Positions 7,349 to 14,852 of a DNA stretch of 36,741 nucleotides are shown here, piece by piece. Source of the stretch: a virus; the IMG/VR virus record IMGVR_UViG_3300049216_000188, positions 1 through 36,741 of that record; one strand, 5' to 3'. Below the pieces are notes generated by a model, which was not told where the DNA came from, did no database searches, and saw only the letters and a list, made by a program, of their open reading frames with translations. The translations under genes were made by a program, and so were the position numbers. Position 1 is the first letter of the stretch. Each line of letters opens with the position of its first letter.

Positions 7349-7692
7349 GCGAATTGGACGCCATGATTGAGTTGCTGGGCGAGGACGCCACCTTGAAGCT
7401 GGTTGAGGCTTATGGTGGCACCCGGCGGGGCGTGCCGAAGAAAATGCCGAAAGAGCATGAGCTGCTCGATCTGCTTGGCCCGTCATCCTTCGCGCTGCTG
7501 CACCAGTATTTTGCCGGATCGGAGATCGCGATTCCGCTGGCGCGGCAGTGGCGGGTGCATGTTTTCGAGCGAAAAGGCCTGACGCCGAAGGAGCTTGCCT
7601 TGCGCGCCGGAATGTCCGAGCGTCATGTGCACCGGATTCTGCGGGAGAAGCGGGCGATGAGCGGGCAGATGTCTTTGTTTGATGCGGATTAG
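7345..7692 (+). CDS. mor: Mor/C-family transcription activator
   Basis: A 115-residue protein (Mu Mor 129, C 140). The TTG at 7345 overlaps the gemA stop; ATG 7363 is an alternative. The N-terminal dimerisation part holds IELLGEDATLKLVEAYGGTR followed by RGVPKKMP, the Mor-family pattern. The C-terminal HTH is LTPKELALRAGMSERHVHRI. Mor/C proteins bind dyad-symmetric sites next to weak -10 elements and recruit RNA polymerase for middle or late transcription. An 18-bp palindrome begins 3 bases after its stop and recurs before two other late gene blocks. Only one such protein is seen, so it may do the job of both Mor and C. Confidence 0.85.
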   Translation: MSELDAMIELLGEDATLKLVEAYGGTRRGVPKKMPKEHELLDLLGPSSFALLHQYFAGSEIAIPLARQWRVHVFERKGLTPKELALRAGMSERHVHRILREKRAMSGQMSLFDAD

Positions 7693-7694
7693 TC

Positions 7695-7712
7695 CGCTGA
7701 CGGGCGTCATCG
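7695..7712 (+). promoter_or_regulatory. Palindromic operator 1, predicted late lysis promoter
   Basis: The 18-mer CGCTGACGGGCGTCATCG is a near-perfect inverted repeat: 8-bp arms, one mismatch, 2-bp centre. It lies in the 43-bp gap between the Mor/C-type gene and lysozyme. A short A/T step (GGTAAATC, 7713-7720) follows where a -10 element would sit. Two close copies lie before gene I and gp46. The position equals that of Mu's C-activated P-lys. Binding by the upstream activator is an inference. Confidence 0.65.
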
Positions 7713-7735
7713 GGTAAATCGTTACGCCGCGGACC

Positions 7736-8299
7736 ATGATCCGGGCCATGATCAGCTATTCACAAGATGTAATTTCCCGCGCGTTGGCGCAAGCGGTTGG
7801 CATTTCCAAGCTCTGTGAGGGCTTGCGGCTGGCCGCGTATCCGGACCCGGCATCCGGTGGCGAGCCGTGGACGATTGGGTATGGGTCGACGCGGATTTAC
7901 GGCCGCGCTGTGCAGCCGGGCGATGTGCTGGCGAATGAGGGCCAGGCGTGGGCGATGTTGCAGGCGGACCTGATGGGCAGCCTGCAGATTGTGGCCGATA
8001 ATGTGGGGATTGCGCTGAATGGTGACCAGCTCGGCGCGCTGACCTCTTTCGTCAATAATGTCGGGCCGGGCGAGGTGGGCGTTAAGGACGGCTTCGTGCA
8101 TCTGAAATCCGGCGGCCAATCCTCGATGCTGCGGTATTTGAACCTGGGGCTTTTCCCGACGGCGGCGGCGCAGTTTCCGCTTTGGGTGAATGGCGGCGGG
8201 CATCCGATGGGCGGCCTGGTGAAGCGCCGGGCGGTGGAAATGGATGTGTTTCTCGGCAAGTTGGATATGACCGGCGGCGCGCCGGCGGCGGTGGCGTGA
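7736..8299 (+). CDS. lys: Endolysin, glycoside hydrolase family 24 (T4-type lysozyme)
   Basis: A 187-residue muramidase that cuts peptidoglycan at lysis. E28 in KLCEGLRLAAYPD, D37 in the same segment and T46 in WTIGYG give the E-D-T catalytic pattern of GH24. Further conserved parts are LTSFVNNVG and LVKRRAVEMDVFLG, the latter resembling the family's C-terminal GLxxRRxxE. There is no signal peptide or SAR segment, so export should need a holin from one of the membrane proteins downstream. The start is 7736 or the in-frame ATG at 7748; no strong ribosome site separates them. It is the first gene after palindrome 1. Confidence 0.92.
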   Translation: MIRAMISYSQDVISRALAQAVGISKLCEGLRLAAYPDPASGGEPWTIGYGSTRIYGRAVQPGDVLANEGQAWAMLQADLMGSLQIVADNVGIALNGDQLGALTSFVNNVGPGEVGVKDGFVHLKSGGQSSMLRYLNLGLFPTAAAQFPLWVNGGGHPMGGLVKRRAVEMDVFLGKLDMTGGAPAAVA

Positions 8300-8868
8300 T
8301 GGGCACGCTGTTCACTTTCCTGATTTTCGTGCCGCTGTGCGCGCTGCTGTGGCGGCTGGGCGGCGGGGCGTTTACCACGCTGACGGGCATCGAGCTTGGC
8401 ACCGATACCGCGCGGCTGTTCCGTATCGCGCCGGCGCTGATCTATGTGATCGCGTTTTGCTCGCCCTGGACGTTGCTGGCGCCGGCGGCGTTGCTGGTGG
8501 GGTTGATGATTTCTGGCTGGGGGCCTTTCCAGGGCATGGGGCTGCCGTCTCCGAATATGCCTGAGCAAAGCTGGTTGCGCTGGTTGCCGGAACGGTTTGG
8601 TTTGAAGATTGGCACGCTGGGCCATGATTTTGTCGGCATGGCCGAGGCAGGCATGGTTTGCATGTGGCCGCTGGCGCTGCTGGTGTTTTTCCCGCTGGGC
8701 TTTGCGTCCGCTGCCATACTGATCGTCGCCGGGCTTGGCTTTGCACCTTGCTATCTGCTGGCGCGGCGGGGCTTTCCGACCATTCCACATTTTGCCGAGG
8801 GCCAGTCCTGGGGCGAGGTCTTCACTGGGGCGCTGATCGGCGCCGCCCTGGTGCTGAGCATCCTTTAA
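8299..8868 (+). CDS. Multi-span membrane protein in the lysis cassette
   Basis: A 189-residue protein starting at ATG 8299 (TGATG overlap with the lysozyme stop). About four hydrophobic segments are visible: residues about 3-20, 48-70, 118-150 and 172-189. Between them is a polar loop (MPEQSWLRWLPERFGLKIGT). It may act in lysis, but it is large for a holin. Function is unassigned. Confidence 0.65.
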   Translation: MGTLFTFLIFVPLCALLWRLGGGAFTTLTGIELGTDTARLFRIAPALIYVIAFCSPWTLLAPAALLVGLMISGWGPFQGMGLPSPNMPEQSWLRWLPERFGLKIGTLGHDFVGMAEAGMVCMWPLALLVFFPLGFASAAILIVAGLGFAPCYLLARRGFPTIPHFAEGQSWGEVFTGALIGAALVLSIL

Positions 8869-8888
8869 GCGCCGCTTTGGAGAGTGTT

Positions 8889-9053
8889 ATGGACGTTATC
8901 GACCCCGCAAAACTCGGCGCTGATGCCACCGCGCAAGTGACGAAGGACGTATCCTTTTTCGAGAAAAATCCGAAGGCCACCGCTATCGGCTCCGCCATCG
9001 CGGGCGCGCTGCTGGTGATCGGCCTGCAAATCGCCGCGCATTATTTCTTCTAA
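8889..9053 (+). CDS. 54-residue single-span membrane protein (holin candidate)
   Basis: ATG 8889 is preceded by GGAGAG. The product has a soluble acidic/basic N-terminal half (DPAKLGADATAQVTKDVSFF) and a C-terminal membrane span (AIGSAIAGALLVIGLQIAAH). The size and single span would suit a small holin-like protein beside a lysozyme lacking an export signal. This is positional inference only. Confidence 0.55.
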   Translation: MDVIDPAKLGADATAQVTKDVSFFEKNPKATAIGSAIAGALLVIGLQIAAHYFF

Positions 9054-9074
9054 CCCTGAAGGGTAACGCACGCG

Positions 9075-9326
9075 ATGCGTCTGCTTGAATTGATCGAGGG
9101 CGCGGACGGCAAGCTGGACGAGCAGGCCGCGCTCTTGATCATTTTCGGGCTGACCTTGGCGGGGCTGACGATTTACAAAGTGGTATGGTGCCACGCTGAG
9201 TTTGTGCCGTTGGAATTTGCCTACGCCTGCGGCGCGTTCGCCGGCGGCTCGCTCGGCTCTCTAACCATTCGTTCCCGTTTTTCAAAGGATTCCGACAATG
9301 CCGACCCTGGCCAGCGCGGCCCTTAA
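9075..9326 (+). CDS. Small membrane protein of the lysis cassette
   Basis: An 83-residue protein with two probable hydrophobic segments (AALLIIFGLTLAGLTIYKVV, about 19-38, and LEFAYACGAFAGGSLGSLTI, about 47-66) and a polar tail. It overlaps the Rz gene by 29 bases. A two-span topology could fit a class II holin, making it a rival to the 54-residue protein as the pore former. No motif settles this. Confidence 0.55.
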   Translation: MRLLELIEGADGKLDEQAALLIIFGLTLAGLTIYKVVWCHAEFVPLEFAYACGAFAGGSLGSLTIRSRFSKDSDNADPGQRGP

Positions 9327-9690
9327 AGCCGCACCCTATCTGATCGCGGCACTGCTGTTTCTGACCGGCGGGTTTTATGCCGGCTACCGGTATGAGCTGC
9401 CGAAGGTGGAGGCCGCGCAACTGGCGCTGGCCAACCAGCAGGCGGCCGACGCGCGGGTGGACGCGCAAGTGAATGCCAATGCGGCGGCGGCGCTGGCCAG
9501 CAATATGGCGGCGAGCAACGCGGCACTGGCCGCGCACCAGGGCCGCGCCCAGGCGGCCGCGACGGATGCGGCGGCCGAACGGGTACAGATTGCGCAGCAG
9601 GCGGCACAGCCCGGCCAGGATGGCCCGGTGGCGCCGGTGCTTGCCGCAGCGCTGGCACAGATTGCCGTTCAGCAGGGAGCGGCAAAATGA
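9298..9690 (+). CDS. Inner-membrane spanin (Rz-like)
   Basis: A 130-residue protein with an N-terminal membrane anchor (APYLIAALLFLTGGFYAGYR, about 12-31) followed by a long alanine/glutamine-rich helix (ALANQQAADARVDAQVNANA and onward), the usual architecture of Rz i-spanins. ATG 9298 follows AAAGGA. The next gene encodes a matching lipoprotein. Together they are expected to span the periplasm and disrupt the outer membrane at the last step of lysis. Assignment is by topology and position, since spanins share little sequence. Confidence 0.75.
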   Translation: MPTLASAALKAAPYLIAALLFLTGGFYAGYRYELPKVEAAQLALANQQAADARVDAQVNANAAAALASNMAASNAALAAHQGRAQAAATDAAAERVQIAQQAAQPGQDGPVAPVLAAALAQIAVQQGAAK

Positions 9691-9742
9691 AGGCCGCCAG
9701 AAAATGCACATGCGGCGCTGCCGGCGGCGACAAGGAGTGCAC

Positions 9743-10054
9743 ATGCAAATGAAAATCAAACCACGCATCGCCGTGCTGACCGTGCAGGGCCTGGTGCTGG
9801 CCGGCCTGCTGGCGCTGACCCTTTGCGGCTGCGCCGCACCGCCGCCGGCGCCGCCTGAGCTGACCCGCATCCAGGTTGAGCGCGTGACGCTGCCGCCTGG
9901 GCTGCTGACCTGCATGCCGGAACCGGCGGCCGGGAATTTCACGCTGCAGAGCCAGGTGGCCGATTACCTTGTGCAATTGCAGGAAGCGGGCGCGGATTGC
10001 CGCGATACGGTGGCGGAGATTGCCACCATCGAAACCCAGGCGACAGCGAAATAA
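9743..10054 (+). CDS. Outer-membrane spanin lipoprotein (Rz1-like)
   Basis: A 103-residue protein. ATG 9743 is chosen because AAGGAG (9732-9737) lies 5 bases upstream; an in-frame ATG at 9704 would spoil the signal peptide. The signal sequence (IAVLTVQGLVLAGLLALTL) ends in the lipobox LCGC, with C30 as the lipidation site, followed by proline-rich APPPAPPE. The TCMPEPAAG segment is common in Mu-like Rz1 proteins. Unlike lambda Rz1 it is not nested inside Rz but follows it after 52 bases. Confidence 0.78.
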   Translation: MQMKIKPRIAVLTVQGLVLAGLLALTLCGCAAPPPAPPELTRIQVERVTLPPGLLTCMPEPAAGNFTLQSQVADYLVQLQEAGADCRDTVAEIATIETQATAK

Positions 10055-10057
10055 CCG

Positions 10058-10423
10058 ATGAATGCAGCAGATTGGCAAGCCGCGGCGGAGGTTCTGGGGG
10101 TACTCCTGGTGCTCGGCAATGTGCTCGGCGGCATGTTCATCTACCGGATGCAGGCATCTTTCGTCACCCGGTCCGAACATAATAAAATGGGGGACAGGAT
10201 GAACGCCGTGGAAAGTGAAATCGGGGATATCAATACCTCGATGGCCAGGCTGGTGACCACCGAGGATGTCGCCCCGATTTATACCAGGCTTGGCAATGTG
10301 GAGCAGCAAACTTCAAGGATTGTCGGGCGGCTGGATGGGCTGGGGGATTTGCTGACCGGCACCAACAACATGCTGCAGATTCTTGTGAAAAATGAGATCG
10401 AGCAGGGGGGCAAGAAGCAATGA
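10058..10423 (+). CDS. DUF2730 family protein (Mu gp25-like)
   Basis: A 121-residue protein with an N-terminal membrane span (EVLGVLLVLGNVLGGMFIYR, about 11-30) followed by a coiled coil (MNAVESEIGDINTSMARLVT and RLGNVEQQTSRIVGRLDGLG). This layout and its place before the gp26- and gp27-like genes match the DUF2730 family of Mu-like phages. The molecular role is not established. Confidence 0.75.
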   Translation: MNAADWQAAAEVLGVLLVLGNVLGGMFIYRMQASFVTRSEHNKMGDRMNAVESEIGDINTSMARLVTTEDVAPIYTRLGNVEQQTSRIVGRLDGLGDLLTGTNNMLQILVKNEIEQGGKKQ

Positions 10424-10719
10424 GCTTTAACGAATTGCTGGCGGAAAATCGGCGCCTGGTGATCCTGCGGGCGCTGAATGAGGCGGCTTTCGCGGCCAAT
10501 GAAACGGTGCTGAAGCAAGTGACCGAGCGGTTTGGGCACACGCCGACGCGCGAGCTGATCCGCGCGGACCTGACGTTTCTGGATGAGCATGGGCTGATCC
10601 GGTTGGAGAAGATCGACGCGCAAAGCGGGCAGCTTTGGATTGCGCATTTGCGGACCGCCGGCCAGGAAGTGGCCGAGGGCCGCGTGCATCCGGGTGTGGC
10701 GCGCCGCGAGCCTGATTGA
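10420..10719 (+). CDS. Winged-helix-like phage protein (Mu gp26 position)
   Basis: A 99-residue protein overlapping the previous gene by 4 bases. NRRLVILRALNEAAFAANET, RELIRADLTFLDEHGLIRLE and TAGQEVAEGR give the helix-helix-wing look of a small ArsR/MarR-type fold. They resemble the conserved phage family often labelled VpaChn25_0724. It sits before the small terminase gene in many Mu-like genomes. Whether it binds DNA is unknown. Confidence 0.72.
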   Translation: MSFNELLAENRRLVILRALNEAAFAANETVLKQVTERFGHTPTRELIRADLTFLDEHGLIRLEKIDAQSGQLWIAHLRTAGQEVAEGRVHPGVARREPD

Positions 10720-11297
10720 TGGCCAGGCCGTCCAGCATCGACAGGCTGCCGCCGGAAATCCGCGCCGAGATCGGCCGGCTGCGCGGCGAGGGCCATACGA
10801 TCGACGCGATATTGTCGCACCTGGCGGATATGCGCAGCCATGTGGCTGTATCCCGCTCCGCGCTCGGCCGGCATATTAAAGGGCTGGACAAGATTGGCGA
10901 GAAGATGCGGCAGAGCCGGACGGTGGCGGAGGCGCTGGTGCGCGAGCTGGGCGACGCGCCGGAAAGCCGCACCGCCAGGCTGAATATCGAGCTGCTGCAT
11001 TCGGCTGTCATGGATCTGTTCATGAAGGCGGCGGATGGCGAGGATGTGCACAAGGCCGGCCAGGCCGCGCTGGATGGTGACCCCGAAGGCGTGATGATGC
11101 TGGCGAAGGCGCTGGACCATCTGGGGCGGGCCAGCAAGAGCAATGTGGAATTTATCGCGCTGGCGGAAAAGCGCGCGGCGGAGAAGGCGAAGCAAGAGTC
11201 CTTCGCGGCGGTGGAAGATGTCGCGAAGGATGCCGGGCTTTCAGGCGCGACGGTTGAGATGATCAAGGCCAAAATTTTTGGGGTGAAGGCGACATGA
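10719..11297 (+). CDS. Small terminase subunit-like protein (DUF3486, Mu gp27)
   Basis: A 192-residue protein starting at ATG 10719 (TGATG junction). The N-terminus RPSSIDRLPPEIRAEIGRLR, followed by THTIDAILSHL-like and VSRSALGRHIKGL motifs, is the DUF3486 signature. The first 60 residues form an HTH, suited to recognising phage DNA before packaging. The rest is helical. In Mu-like phages this protein precedes the large terminase. Here three extra genes separate them. Confidence 0.85.
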   Translation: MARPSSIDRLPPEIRAEIGRLRGEGHTIDAILSHLADMRSHVAVSRSALGRHIKGLDKIGEKMRQSRTVAEALVRELGDAPESRTARLNIELLHSAVMDLFMKAADGEDVHKAGQAALDGDPEGVMMLAKALDHLGRASKSNVEFIALAEKRAAEKAKQESFAAVEDVAKDAGLSGATVEMIKAKIFGVKAT

Positions 11298-11875
11298 GCC
11301 TGTTCGAGCCATCGCCGTTCACGTCTCTGCCGCAATATCAGGCGCGGGTGATACTGGCTGACCCGCCGTGGAAGTATGAGAATTTCAGCGCGAAGGGTGA
11401 GGCGAAAAATCCGGTGGCGCATTATGCGTGCATGACACTGGCGGATATCCAGGCGCTGCCGGTGCGGGAGTTGGCGAACCCGGATGGCTGCGCGCTGGTG
11501 ATGTGGGCCACCGCGCCGATGCTGCCGCAGGCGATTGAGACGATGGCGGCGTGGGGCTTTAAATTTGTTTCCGCCGGCGCGTGGGCCAAGCAATCCTCCA
11601 CCGGCGCGAAATGGGCGTTCGGCACCGGATATTGCTACCGGAGCGCGGCAGAGTTCTGGCTGCTGGGGCAGATCGGCAAGGTAAAATACCGCTCCCACAG
11701 CATCCGTAACCTGATTGTCGCACCGGTGCGGGAGCATAGCCGCAAGCCGGAGCAGATGCGCGCCGATATCGAGAAGCAGTTTGACGGCCCGCGCATCGAG
11801 CTATTCGCGCGGGAAGCCGCGCCTGGCTGGGTGGCCTGGGGCAATGAGACCGAAAAATTTGGAGCTTCTGCATGA
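11294..11875 (+). CDS. MT-A70 family DNA adenine N6-methyltransferase
   Basis: A 193-residue protein. Motif IV is D23-P-P-W26 in VILADPPWKYENF, the hallmark of the MT-A70 family. Further family parts are GCALVMWATAPMLPQAIETM (including a WAT-type strand), FGTGYCYRSAAEFWLLGQIG and VREHSRKPEQM, then IELFARE near the end. It probably methylates adenines in phage or host DNA and may protect phage DNA from restriction, as Mom does in Mu by a different chemistry. It overlaps its neighbours by 4 bases on each side. No cognate restriction enzyme is seen. Confidence 0.88.
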   Translation: MSLFEPSPFTSLPQYQARVILADPPWKYENFSAKGEAKNPVAHYACMTLADIQALPVRELANPDGCALVMWATAPMLPQAIETMAAWGFKFVSAGAWAKQSSTGAKWAFGTGYCYRSAAEFWLLGQIGKVKYRSHSIRNLIVAPVREHSRKPEQMRADIEKQFDGPRIELFAREAAPGWVAWGNETEKFGASA

Positions 11876-12105
11876 TGAGCAAAGCGGCGCTGGAAGAGAA
11901 AGAGCTGCTGCGGCAGTTTATCATGACGCGGTTGCAGGCCGGCGTGGATTTGCGGTCTATCGTGGTCGGCCAGGCCGCGGCGATCGGCGCGGTGACGGCC
12001 ACCAGCTCTCCCAATGTTTTCCAGATGGAAGTCTCGCTCGGCGCGCTTGTGCAGGTAATGCGGCACAATGCGCAACTGGAAATGCCGGCGGCCGGGAATG
12101 GCTGA
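11872..12105 (+). CDS. Small hypothetical protein
   Basis: A 77-residue protein; GGAG (11861-11864) lies 7 bases before ATG 11872. It has a charged helical start (LEEKELLRQFIMTRLQAGVD) and a neutral centre (VVGQAAAIGAVTATSS). No recognised domain. It sits between the methylase and an RMF-like peptide in an insertion relative to Mu. Confidence 0.55.
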   Translation: MMSKAALEEKELLRQFIMTRLQAGVDLRSIVVGQAAAIGAVTATSSPNVFQMEVSLGALVQVMRHNAQLEMPAAGNG

Positions 12106-12265
12106 GCCCGACAACACTGTCGACCTAGTGCGGATGGCCGAGCTGGACGGCACCGAAGCCTTTGTGAGCGGCGAAGGCCGCGAGGCCAACCCGTTCACGC
12201 CGGGCCATGAGTTGCACCAGGTGTGGGACCGTGGCTGGCGGGATGCGGAGGCAAAGCATGTTTGA
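12098..12265 (+). CDS. Rmf/CrpP-like small protein
   Basis: A 55-residue protein starting at ATG 12098, where it overlaps the previous gene. The segment AFVSGEGREANPFTPGHELH followed by QVWDRGWRDAE matches the pattern A-x3-G-x2-A-x4-NP[FY]-x(7)-L-x3-W-x2-GW-x2-A. That pattern is found in ribosome modulation factor and the related CrpP-type peptides carried by many phages and plasmids. Rmf drives ribosome dimerisation; the function of phage versions is unclear. The motif is visible; the role is inference. Confidence 0.65.
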   Translation: MAEPDNTVDLVRMAELDGTEAFVSGEGREANPFTPGHELHQVWDRGWRDAEAKHV

Positions 12266-13847
12266 CCCCGCGAGGTTTGACGGGCTGGGGCTGCCAGATG
12301 TTTTTCTAACCTATCAGCAGAAGCTGATGGCGAGCGTCTCCCAATTCGCTGTTGTGGTTTGGGAGAAGAGCCGGCGGACCGGCTTTTCCTGGGCGGCGGC
12401 GGCGATCGCCACGCTGACGGCGGCAAGCACACGCGCGGCCGGCGGCATGGACGCGCTGTATATCGGCTACAATTTGGAGATGGCGCGAGAGTTCATCGAC
12501 TATGTTGGTGAATGGGCGAAGCTTCTTAACGAAGCCGCCAGCGAGGTGGACGAGGAAATTTTCACCGATCCGGACCATCCGGAGAAGGAAATCAAAGCGT
12601 TCCGCGTGACGTTCGCGTCCGGCTTCAAAGTCCTGGCGCTGCCGTCCGTGCCGCGATCCTTGCGTGGGTTGCAGGGCTTGGTGATTATCGATGAGGCGGC
12701 GTTCCATGATGATTTGAACGGCGTGATGAAGGCGGCCTTCGCGCTGCTGATCTGGGGCGGAAAGGTGCTGATTATCAGCACGCATGACGGCGATGCCAAC
12801 CCGTTCAACGTGCTGGTGCAGGATATCCGTGCCGGCCGGCTGCCGTACCATCTGGGCCGCACCACGTTCGATGATGCGCTGACGGATGGGCTGTATAAGC
12901 GCATCTGCCTGACCACGGGCGCGGAATGGTCGCCGGAGGCGGAAGCCACCTGGCGCGCGGAGATTATCGCGTTTTATGGCAGCAGCGCGGACGAGGAGCT
13001 GTTCGCGATTCCGTCCGCGGGCAGCGGGGCGTATCTGTCCGCCGCGCTGATCGAGGCGCGGATGCAGGACGGGATTCCGGTGATACGGCTGGACCTGCCG
13101 CCAAGCTTCCTGATGATGGCGGAGCATCTGCGCCAGGCGGAAATTCGGGATTTCTGCGAGCGCGAGCTGCGGCCGATTTTGGAGACGCTGGACCCGAATG
13201 ACCCGACCACGTTTGGGCATGACTTTGGCCGCAAGCGCGATTTGTCAGTGTTCTGGCCGCTGGTGATCCGCAAGAACCTGGTGAAATTCACGCCGTTCGC
13301 GCTGGAAATGCGCAACGTGCCCTATGAGGCGCAGCGGCAGATTCTGTTCTACATCACGGACCGGCTGCCGCGCTTCCGCGCTGGCAAGCTGGATGCCACC
13401 GGCAATGGCGGCTTTTTGGCCGAGGCGATGCTGCAACGGTACGGTGAGCGGATTGAAGCCGTGATGCTGAACGAGCCGTGGTACCGCGATAACATGCCGC
13501 GCTGGAAAGCGGAGTTTGAAGACGGCACGATTATCATTCCGCGCGACCGCGAGATTGGCGATGACCACCGGCTGGTGAAGCTGGTGCGCGGCGTGGGGCG
13601 GATTCCGGAAGAGCGCACCGGCGAAGTGGGCAAGAAGCGGCATGGCGATAGCGCGGTGGCGAGCGCGCTGGCGGTGGCGGCCAGCCGGGCCGAGGTGATG
13701 ATTTATGAATATGAGCCGGCGCCGCGCGATTTGCCGCGCGGGCCTGGCGGGGGTGATGGCTGGTACGGTACCGCGGCGGAAGCGAACGAGGCGCAGGACC
13801 GGAATGATGGCGGCTTTATGCCGGGCTTAACGCGGAGGGATTATTGA
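12258..13847 (+). CDS. Large terminase subunit (Mu gp28-like)
   Basis: A 529-residue packaging motor. ATG 12258 follows GGAGG by 6 bases. The ATPase part has a Walker A-like VVWEKSRRTGFSWAA (about residues 36-50) and Walker B GLVIIDEAAFHDD with D145-E146. It also has the ISTHDGDANPF coupling segment. The C-terminal RNase H-like nuclease shows FGHDFGRKRDLSVFW (first acidic site) and KRHGDSAVASALAVAAS (last acidic site). It cuts and translocates phage DNA into the prohead, as headful packaging in Mu. Length and motifs match Mu-like TerL. Confidence 0.93.
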   Translation: MFDPARFDGLGLPDVFLTYQQKLMASVSQFAVVVWEKSRRTGFSWAAAAIATLTAASTRAAGGMDALYIGYNLEMAREFIDYVGEWAKLLNEAASEVDEEIFTDPDHPEKEIKAFRVTFASGFKVLALPSVPRSLRGLQGLVIIDEAAFHDDLNGVMKAAFALLIWGGKVLIISTHDGDANPFNVLVQDIRAGRLPYHLGRTTFDDALTDGLYKRICLTTGAEWSPEAEATWRAEIIAFYGSSADEELFAIPSAGSGAYLSAALIEARMQDGIPVIRLDLPPSFLMMAEHLRQAEIRDFCERELRPILETLDPNDPTTFGHDFGRKRDLSVFWPLVIRKNLVKFTPFALEMRNVPYEAQRQILFYITDRLPRFRAGKLDATGNGGFLAEAMLQRYGERIEAVMLNEPWYRDNMPRWKAEFEDGTIIIPRDREIGDDHRLVKLVRGVGRIPEERTGEVGKKRHGDSAVASALAVAASRAEVMIYEYEPAPRDLPRGPGGGDGWYGTAAEANEAQDRNDGGFMPGLTRRDY

Positions 13848-14155
13848 TGGCCTACGCTGTTGCAGAAGCCGATGATGATGACGCGCTGCGGCTGGCGAAG
13901 GCGCTGACCGCGAGTTATGGCGGCAAGATTGATGAGCTGAAAAAACTCGGCATCGAGCGGCGCAGTCCGGATGGGCATTTTATCTCCGCTATGGACCATA
14001 AGCTGAACGTGCTGCGGCATGCGCCGTCCCGCGACGAGATCGAGCGGATTAAAGCGATCATGTGGTCACACCGGCGATATCTGCCGGCGCATGTCCGGCC
14101 GCGGCTGCCGCCACATGACCCGATTGTGCAGGAAATGGAGAGACAAAATGGCTGA
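13847..14155 (+). CDS. Hypothetical protein between terminase and portal
   Basis: A 102-residue protein. ATG 13847 follows GGAGG by 8 bases and overlaps the terminase stop. Helical, with LRLAKALTASYGGKIDELKK and MWSHRRYLPAHVRPRLPPHD. No family recognised. It is the first of five small ORFs not present at this junction in Mu. Confidence 0.6.
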   Translation: MAYAVAEADDDDALRLAKALTASYGGKIDELKKLGIERRSPDGHFISAMDHKLNVLRHAPSRDEIERIKAIMWSHRRYLPAHVRPRLPPHDPIVQEMERQNG

Positions 14156-14378
14156 TGAATTCGTGCCGAGCAAAGAGCATGCGGGCTGCCGGGTGATGTT
14201 TCAGATGGTCAAATATGCCGCCCCTGAGATTGCAACGATCGACGAGATGCTCCGGAAATTGGAGGAGCAAAAATGCGTAGAGCCGCAGCTCTATGCCGAG
14301 GCAATGGAGGCGTTGCGGGCGATTGATGCCGAGGTGGAGATGATCATCGCCGAGCGCATGGAGGCATTGCGTGGCTGA
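14148..14378 (+). CDS. Small helical hypothetical protein
   Basis: A 76-residue protein; ATG 14148 follows GGAGAGA and overlaps the previous gene by 8 bases. Acidic and helical (IATIDEMLRKLEEQKCVEPQ, then AIDAEVEMIIAERMEAL), likely coiled coil. Function unknown. Confidence 0.5.
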   Translation: MADEFVPSKEHAGCRVMFQMVKYAAPEIATIDEMLRKLEEQKCVEPQLYAEAMEALRAIDAEVEMIIAERMEALRG

Positions 14379-14619
14379 CCTGGTCGACCAGGCTGAGCTG
14401 GCCGCACTTAAAGAGATGCTCAAGCACCTGGCGCAATGCACGTTTCTGCCAGGCTATTGGGATAAGCGGTTTGTTCGGAATATGCATCAGAGTGATCCGG
14501 CCAAGCTGACCGAAAACCAGCGCAACCAGGTGCGGCGGCTGGCCTATAAATATCGGCGGCAGATGCCGGCGGCTGTGGTGCCCGCGCGCGTCAAGCTGCC
14601 GAAGGAAGTAATGCAATGA
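14371..14619 (+). CDS. Small basic hypothetical phage protein
   Basis: An 82-residue protein with a GTG start overlapping the preceding ORF by 8 bases. The central segment LTENQRNQVRRLAYKYRRQM recalls a basic helix recurring in small phage proteins near replication or packaging genes, but no function is known to me. Its FLPGYWDKRFVRNMHQSDPA region is well structured and argues for real coding. Confidence 0.55.
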   Translation: MADLVDQAELAALKEMLKHLAQCTFLPGYWDKRFVRNMHQSDPAKLTENQRNQVRRLAYKYRRQMPAAVVPARVKLPKEVMQ

Positions 14620-14852
14620 GACAAGATGTTGCGGAACAGGCAGAAAAAAGCACCGAATTGCTCGTCGTTTATTGGGAGTGGGAAGACGGAACGCCGCATG
14701 CCGGTTCGCGTTTTTGGGGATGCCACGCTGTCGAGAACGATGGGCGTTTGAGGGACTGGCCGAAGCAGGGAATGCGTTCCATCGCGGCGGCGAAAGTGAC
14801 GGTTATTGAAGGCGAAGGTCTTGATCTAATTCCGGAAGCAAGTGCCGCATGA
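14616..14852 (+). CDS. Small hypothetical protein
   Basis: A 78-residue protein overlapping its neighbours by 4 bases (ATGA). The core LLVVYWEWEDGTPHAGSRFW with repeated tryptophans looks like a small beta-sheet protein. Its DNA is less GC-rich than the flanks. No family recognised. Confidence 0.5.
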   Translation: MRQDVAEQAEKSTELLVVYWEWEDGTPHAGSRFWGCHAVENDGRLRDWPKQGMRSIAAAKVTVIEGEGLDLIPEASAA

